The position numbers and the translations under genes were made by a program. The notes beneath the pieces are model-generated. The model was not told where the DNA came from, made no database searches, and saw only the letters and a list, made by a program, of their open reading frames with translations. From contig OZ038496.1 in the NCBI GenBank assembly GCA_964036315.1, positions 13,869,622 through 13,933,621 on the forward strand: a stretch of 64,000 nt of DNA. The letters are read 5' to 3'. Position 1 is the first letter of the stretch; each line of letters starts with the position of its first letter. The DNA is from Acanthosepion esculentum. Taxonomy: Eukaryota > Mollusca > Cephalopoda > Sepiida > Sepiidae. Of the stretch, positions 57,976 through 64,000 are shown piece by piece.

Positions 57976-58115
57976 TGTATGGGTGGTGCAATGGATATGG
58001 TTCAAAATTGTTAATCAGAGAGTCGAGTTCCAATTCCTATTGGATTTGTGCACATACCCATGGGAAAGGTATGAATCCACTTCTCACAACTATGGGTTAA
58101 TAAGTAGAACTTATG
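57976..58115 (+). repeat. tRNA-derived SINE copy directly after the 5S-like sequence
   Basis: GGGTGGTGCAATGGATATGG (A-box region) and GAGTCGAGTTCCAATTCC (B-box region) are followed by the family body (GGAAAGGTATGAATCCAC, AACTATGGGTTAAT). Only a few bases separate it from the 5S-like unit, and both point the same way. Confidence 0.8.
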
Positions 58116-59025
58116 TCACTAAAACCATTATTATCTCGAAAAAAAAATTCTAACAATCTAAAAAGATTTTCTGGTTTTAAATAAACTGCAAAAGGTTGAT
58201 AAGCCGTAAAAAATGAAATCAATCAATTTAAGTTGGGGAAGAGTGTTATGAGTAAGAATTTACACACTAAAATCAGTTCACATCATTTTTATGGAGATGA
58301 AGCAAATGATTTTTTTTAAGTGGCAGCCCCCTCCTTTGGCAATAGGCTGGTACCAAATATAAAGTCAATAACTATCACATCAAAAATCTATATATATTTC
58401 AAGTGACATTTGCTAAGTGGAAGATGGGAGGGAGGGAGTCAGCTATACCTGGTTTCAGGTGGCAAGCACTCAAATCTCTTCTATACTTATGTAGATGTTA
58501 ATAAAAAAAATGAGAGAAGAAAGAAGTTGGGGGGTGGGTAAAAAGAAGAAATAAAAAAAGTGTAAAGGACAAATAAAAAAGATAGTGATAATGAAAGGAG
58601 AAGGCCTGAATAATAGTGTTGGAAAAATAAAATTACTTCCAGTCATAGTTCTACTTTCAGACAGACCCACTCAGCAAAAATCCATTGTACTAAGGAGGCA
58701 ATTTTCAGAAACTTTTATCAATATCTAGTTATTTGTTAAATTAGCCATCTTTAAATTTGATCAGCATTCACTGTAAATATCACTACAGCAATTTACTCCA
58801 CATCTTAATGTGACATTATGAAGTGTCACTGGTTGTAGTTGAGAGGGTTAATCAAGACACTGTTGTGACACTGGTAGTATAAGAAGTATTAGAAAGATTC
58901 ATGTTAAAACCCTGCATAGAATTTGGAGAATTGGAGGGGGTTAAAAAATGTTAAAAATTGAAATAATGAGTAAGGAAAAAAAGAAAAAAAAAAGAGAGAT
59001 GTAAAATGTGGCTGCTTGTCAAATA
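58116..59025. other. AT-rich non-coding
   Basis: A 30-base word at about 58455-58486 (GCACTCAAATCTCTTCTATA core) is shared in inverted orientation with the mariner remnant near 62445. No gene was recognised. Confidence 0.45.
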
Positions 59026-59315
59026 AATGATAAACAAATGAAATTGTCACATATTTGTAATGATAAACAAATGGAATTGTCATGATTCACAATGATAAAC
59101 AAATGGAATTGTCATGATTCACAATGATAAACAAATGGAATTGTCATGATTCACAATGATAAACAAATGGAATTGTCATGATTCACAATGATAAACAAAT
59201 GGAATTGTCACATATTTGCAATGATAAACAAATGGAATTGTCATGATTCACAATGATAAACAAATGGAATTGTCACATATTTACAATGACAAACAAATGG
59301 AACTGTCATGATTTG
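59026..59315. repeat. 32 bp minisatellite, about nine units
   Basis: Repeated AATGATAAACAAATGGAATT then GTCATGATTCAC, alternating with a variant ending GTCACATATTTGC. Confidence 0.95.
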
Positions 59316-60300
59316 CAAGCCGATAATGCGAACAATATGAAATATGGTTTTGCAAATATGCCAAGTGGGTAAAGATTTTTTAATTGGTCATATTGAAGAG
59401 TCAACAACAAAGGAAATACTTTAACATGAAGGACACAGGCAAGAATTTATAAACTCAAAATTTGTTGTCGAAGAATGTAGTTTTGAATAAGTGACCACTT
59501 TGTTTGAAGGTCAGTATTGGTTCTTCAAAATTGGAAATATAGTGAATCTTGAGGTGCAGTAGGAGTCGGGCAAAATACATATAAACGGGCGATTAGGCAA
59601 CCCAAAAACAAGAAGCTGGCAGAAGCCAGAAAAAGCTATGCGACCTGCTATAGAAGAAATTCCTGACCTTTTTTTTTTAAACCTGCTCCAAGATTTAGAA
59701 AAAGACAAAATTTCACGATAGAGTTTTTAACGGGAAGGTTTAATTTTGTTGTATCAAGAACTATTGAGGCACTGTAAAATGTTAATAATTTGAAGAAAGA
59801 AAAAAAAGGTTTAAATTAAATTGAAAGTGAAGACAAAGATGAAGAAGGTAGTAGATAGATTGAAGGACATACCGAAAACAAAAGAAAATATACTTTTATT
59901 TTGTTTTCCCAGAAAGATAGCACTTTCTTTTGGACAGAGACCACCAAGCTAGTCACAGATAATAATTTTATGGCTACAAATAAGTGAAGAAGTGGGTAAA
60001 GAAAAGATTCTATATCACTTGTTGGTAGGGGTTGAAGATATGTTTGTCGCTAAGGAAATAAGATTTCTTTGAATATTATACAGAATTCAAATGATGAAGA
60101 ATTTGGTCAAGTGGTAAGATAGCAGTTTGATCAAAGTCTTCCCCAAAATGGGAAATCTAGAAGATATATATAAAAAAAAAAAAACTTTTATGACAAAGGA
60201 CATTTCTGATGATGTGAGGTTGAGACAGATAATCTTAATTAACGAACACGTGCTAACCCAGTAGATTGGTGTAAGTAAACTGGGATTGCAAAGGAAATAT
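59316..60300. other. no recognised gene
   Basis: A mix of AAG-rich and AT-rich sequence. No conserved frame or transposon domain was seen. Confidence 0.4.
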
Positions 60301-60800
60301 TTGTCGCAGATTATTTCCACGTCACAGAGAATAAATCACTAAGTTCCAACTCGAACATCGAGGGCAGAAAGAAATGCCGAAAACTCGATTCGCAAATACT
60401 ATCTCGCTAATCAAAATGCATGCCACCAGTCAGAAAAATAACTCATTCTCCACCAAACGCGGTAGCCAAAATTGCTGAATTCCCTCCACAGATTTGAGAA
60501 CACCAACTGCTTTTATCGGGTGAACATTTTTTCCATTATCCGTCGACAGCTGAGAGACGATCTCCAGTATTTTGCATATCAAAGTACGTTTAATTGTGAC
60601 TCCTGCGCCAGACTTTTTTTTTCTTTTTTTTTTTTAATTCAAATATTCCGTCTTCAGCATGTCATGCGGAATACGTGCCCTTTTGTTTGGTAATTAATTT
60701 TCTTTTTCGCCAGCTTTTCCGTCGTAAAATACACACGACTCGCTGTCGCTTAGTTTGACGAGGTAAATCCCCATTTTCTTCGCTATAATTGGTGAATGAG
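60300..60800. other. CpG-richer island with possible exon
   Basis: CG dinucleotides are much more frequent than elsewhere in the window (for example ACTCGAACATCGAGG, GAAAACTCGATTCGC, CCGTCGACAGCTGAGAGACG, CACGACTCGCTGTCGC). On the plus strand 60492-60583 (92 bp) is bounded by CCACAG and GTACGT and has an open frame FENTNCFYRVNIFSIIRRQL then RDDLQYFAYQ. I do not recognise this peptide. On the minus strand near 60774 a short frame MGIYLVKLSDSESCVFYDGK starts. Either a small exon, a promoter region or a decayed element is possible. Confidence 0.3.
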
Positions 60801-62149
60801 AGAGAGTGGGGAAAAAAAGACTACCCCCATTGAGGGGTGTTGGCATAAGGTACACATAAGAGAAGGAGGAAGTAAGTGGGGCAGGTTGATGCTCTGCTAC
60901 CTCTACTCTACGGAGGAAGGATTCCCCAAATTTGGACATGCAAATTACTTCCCAGGACACTGTCAGCAGAGAGTTCTGATTAGATGTTTGGAAAATCCTG
61001 GAACCCCAGATCATGTCTGATCCCACACTGATGCTGTGCGAGGGTCCATAAAAGTGTTAGCTAAGAGGGGAATTATGGAGAGAGTAGCAGTTGAGGCAGA
61101 AATGCGTTTCCATTATGCCAAGAGGAGATGATCGCTTCACTAATCCCCATGTGATTTGCTGCCACAAAGAACTCCTGACTCATGCCTCGTACCAGACTAT
61201 TAGATGAATTGAGAAGAGTGCTCTGATGAACTTGCAAAGTGGAAGAATTTAAAGTCTCTATGTGACAACAGAGATAGAGAGAAGAAGACGAGTGTTTTAA
61301 CAGCATTCCATAAATTGCTGCCTGAAGAAGTCTCTGCCTTAAAGTTTGAAACCTTGACTCCAACTTGGAAACAAAGAACAAAGTGCCACAAAATTAGACT
61401 ATGAGGGAATGATCGTTAGCCTGCATGCTTGCAGATCCTTAAACAAAAAAGCGTTCCTGTATAAACCTCAGTTATATAAACCTTATTGATCTACACAACT
61501 TTCTTTGTTTTTTGTCTTATAACATCGTCCCACCTGAATGACACCGATCCAGCAATAGCTGGTGATGATTCAATCCTTGCTTACCTTGTGATCAAAACAC
61601 ATGCAACGCGAGACAGGGAGAAGCTTGGATTAAAGTGACTAACTTCATGATTAGCTGCAAGATTCAATCACGGACAAACTGGTGACCAAGTACCAGATGC
61701 AGTTGTCATGTAGCACAGGACCCAGGATGTCCTGCAGCATTATACTATATAAACCAATTGAAAATTAACCTGACGACCTTCTTTGTGATTTTGTTATGTC
61801 ATTTTTATTTTTGCTAGTGGAAACATTCAGCTTTGTACTTTTGTGGCACAGTTTTGCATGGTTTGACCTAGCGCTCGAGTACAAACGAAATTCGATCGTC
61901 ACAGCTCTGTGATCAAGGAACACAACGTGGGGCAGAAGCAGATGAAGAAATGAAGCAGCAAGCAGATAACCATCAGCTGACTGGCAACAGTACAGACCAG
62001 AATGGGAAGGACCCAGGATCAAGCCGGGCCAGCCATGTTATATAAGAAAATAACAAAAGAAATCACCACCTGATTAATGATTAAGTAATATTATTAGATC
62101 ATTGCAAAAATTTGTGCTGATTAGAAAATTCAAAACAAAATACCAAAAA
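60801..62149. other. unassigned, moderately complex DNA
   Basis: 61585-61760 and 61910-62040 share words (TGTGATCAA, ACAC, GACCAG, GGACCCAGGAT), suggesting two diverged copies of an unknown repeat. No conserved coding frame was found, and no CASD1 upstream exon was recognised. Confidence 0.4.
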
Positions 62150-62770
62150 ATTTTTTTTAAAAAAACACATTTATTAGTCAAGTACTTAGTAACCATTGTT
62201 TTTAACACCTGTCTCCTGTCGTTCTACAAGTTCTTTTTGATGCCCTTTTTGTAGAAACTTTGTTTTTTGTTGAAAGAATGTTTTAAGGTAGTTTTCAACT
62301 GACTGTAGAGTAAATTTTTTTGTCATTTAAATTGTTCTGTAGAGACTTGAACAAATGAAAATCCAAAGGAGCCTTGTCAGGGGAATATGGTGAATGCTGG
62401 AGGGTTTCCCATTTCAACTCTTTAAGCTTTCTTTAAGTATAGAAGAGATTTGAGTGCTTTGCCACCAAATGGGAGTTGAGATATCAATTTTCAAACTCTT
62501 AGCAATGTTTTCCATTGCAATCTTCAGTTTATTCTCTACAATGGTAAGCAGAGTTTTCTTCATCCGCATTGGAAGGTCACCTGGAGGGTAGTTGATTGTT
62601 CAGGTTAAAATCACCCTGACAAAATCTACCAAACCACTTTTTGACCATCTGAAGAGTTGGAACATGATCTAAATAAACCTTCTGAAGGTATTTTTTGCTG
62701 CAGTTCTGACACTTACTCCTTACTGAAATTCATATGGCAAAAGTGCAACTTTTCACCCTCTATCTTTAAG
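62150..62770 (-). mobile_element. mariner transposase remnant, degraded
   Basis: The minus strand gives, in shifting frames, IEGEKLHFCHMNFSK (start of a mariner transposase), MVKKWFGRFCQGDFNLNNQL (the conserved W-F-x-x-F-x-x-GDF motif) and, after a gap, HSPYSPDKAPLDFHLFKSLQ, the block with the last catalytic Asp (D34D type). The block with the first two Asp residues is missing, and several stops are present. Confidence 0.85.
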
Positions 62771-64000
62771 GCATTCATTTGTGAACAAAACGTCAACATT
62801 CAACAAAATCCGACTCATCCACAAATTACGCTGTTGTTATATTACAGATATAATAATGCCTATAACATCACAGGAAATGTAAATGGGAGAATAAAACCTT
62901 TCTTCTATAGCTCTCTCCCATTACACAACTTTGATAGATATCTTAATGCAGAATAAGAAATGCCAACCACTCCAAAACAATGTTTGCATTTATATTCTAC
63001 ATTATTTCTATACTATTATGATACAAGAATGCAAGTGGATGTTTTTGGTCACATAATTATATTTCTTATACTAAACCAATATCTATTGGAGGCGAGTTTT
63101 TAATACGTGAACAGATGATCAATATTTGGAGAACCTCAAAACTACAATTGTTACAGACATCAAGTTTTCATAGGCAAAACTTGTACAATTCAACCAACAC
63201 CAGTTTATAGAAGATGAAAGAATCAGTTTGAAGTTGAAAAGAAATAATTTTCATTTCCAATGATTTTTCTTTCAGATTTTTCCAGTAATTAACACCAGAA
63301 ATACATCCAATCCAATCACTTAGCACAAACATCTGGTATAAAGACAGTATGACAATATTTTAGTAAATGTTTCATCTGAACAGATTTCAAAGAAAACAAG
63401 AAAAAATAAACAAAAGAAATAAACAGAATTACATTAAAATTAAAAAGAACCAGAAAATTGTGACAATTTATAATTCCAACACAGCTTATTTCATAACATT
63501 TCATTAACAATATTTTTCAAGTAATAAAAAGCAGGGCTGACATTAGAGTCTTGCCTCCCCCCACTCTACATGTCGATTTTAAAGTTTCCCAATCTGGGAA
63601 GGAAAATTGGGGATGAAGGGCAGTGCTTATTTTAAATTACCAAAAATCAGGGAATTATTCAATTTAAATGAAAATTTCAGTACATATTCATTAATTATTT
63701 GCTTTTAGAATGAATAGGTTTTTTATTTTTTTTTAAATCTGAGAAAATGTTATTCTTTTTGTAATAACCACCAATATGTGGTCGAGAGGTTTGGAGTAGT
63801 AAGCACCGGCCCTGTCAATTATTATAGTTGATGACTGATAATATAACTTAGGTGTGAAAAGAAATATACAAAAAGCAATAACATGCTGCTAAAACTAGCC
63901 CTTTTGGGGCTCCAACCTTGTCAGGGGTTTCTGCATAGTACGTACCATACTGGCTATGCAGATACACAATGTATATTATTAGTTGATGACTGACAATGTA
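62771..64000. other. AT-rich, no recognised gene
   Basis: Near the right edge GTTGATGACTGATAATATAA (about 63827) and AGTTGATGACTGACAATGTA (63981-64000) form a direct repeat about 153 bp apart, so the window may end inside a tandem repeat or element. No CASD1 exon was found. Confidence 0.45.

Noticed and set aside
60694..61026. 110-codon minus-strand frame as a CASD1 5' exon
   Set aside because: No resemblance to the family, no donor site, and the sequence needed before [12 protein letters not shown] is not there.

Overview
The window looks like nuclear DNA from a large, repeat-rich animal genome, most plausibly a cephalopod mollusc such as an octopus. That is an inference. It rests on one clearly animal multi-exon gene with GT-AG introns, very AT-rich non-coding DNA, long (TA)n tracts, many tRNA-derived SINE copies of one family, and Tc1, mariner, Helitron and non-LTR LINE remnants. 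Nothing looks bacterial or organellar.

Only one host gene can be supported. The minus strand from 57689 down to 43627 carries the last seven coding exons of a CASD1 homologue (sialate O-acetyltransferase, Cas1 domain). They add up to 912 coding bases, or 303 residues plus stop. All splice sites seen are canonical, and the reading frame is kept across every junction. The 5' part of the gene, including the luminal domain, must lie beyond 64000 or was not recognised.

Layout: 1-13.6 kb is strikingly T-rich, repeat-poor and ORF-poor. It may be a very long 3' UTR of a plus-strand gene ending near an AATAAA at 13553; it contains one MADE1-like mariner MITE. 13.7-19.1 kb holds a LINE end, foldback elements and a diverged dispersed repeat. 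19.4-21.2 kb has two minisatellites (96 bp and 137 bp units). 21.25-22.14 kb is an internally deleted IS630/Tc1/mariner-type element. 25.7-32.6 kb is a transposon graveyard: LINE fragments, a Helitron helicase piece, mariner remnants, a Tc1 MITE and a nearly full-length Tc1 element with intact TIRs. 33-43 kb has SINEs, TA tracts, foldback and palindromic elements. 43.6-57.7 kb is the CASD1 3' half, whose introns hold two more Tc1 elements, segmental duplications, a 64 bp minisatellite and a purine-rich array. 57.8-64 kb has a 5S-rRNA-like/tRNA-like composite, a 32 bp minisatellite, an unassigned possible exon and a mariner remnant.

No convincing new multi-gene system was found. The most informative signals are the CASD1 gene itself, two transposon insertions with paralogous empty sites in the same window, a nearly perfect spacer-free 140 bp palindrome, a minisatellite that appears to have expanded inside a dispersed repeat, and the 5S-headed SINE-like composite.
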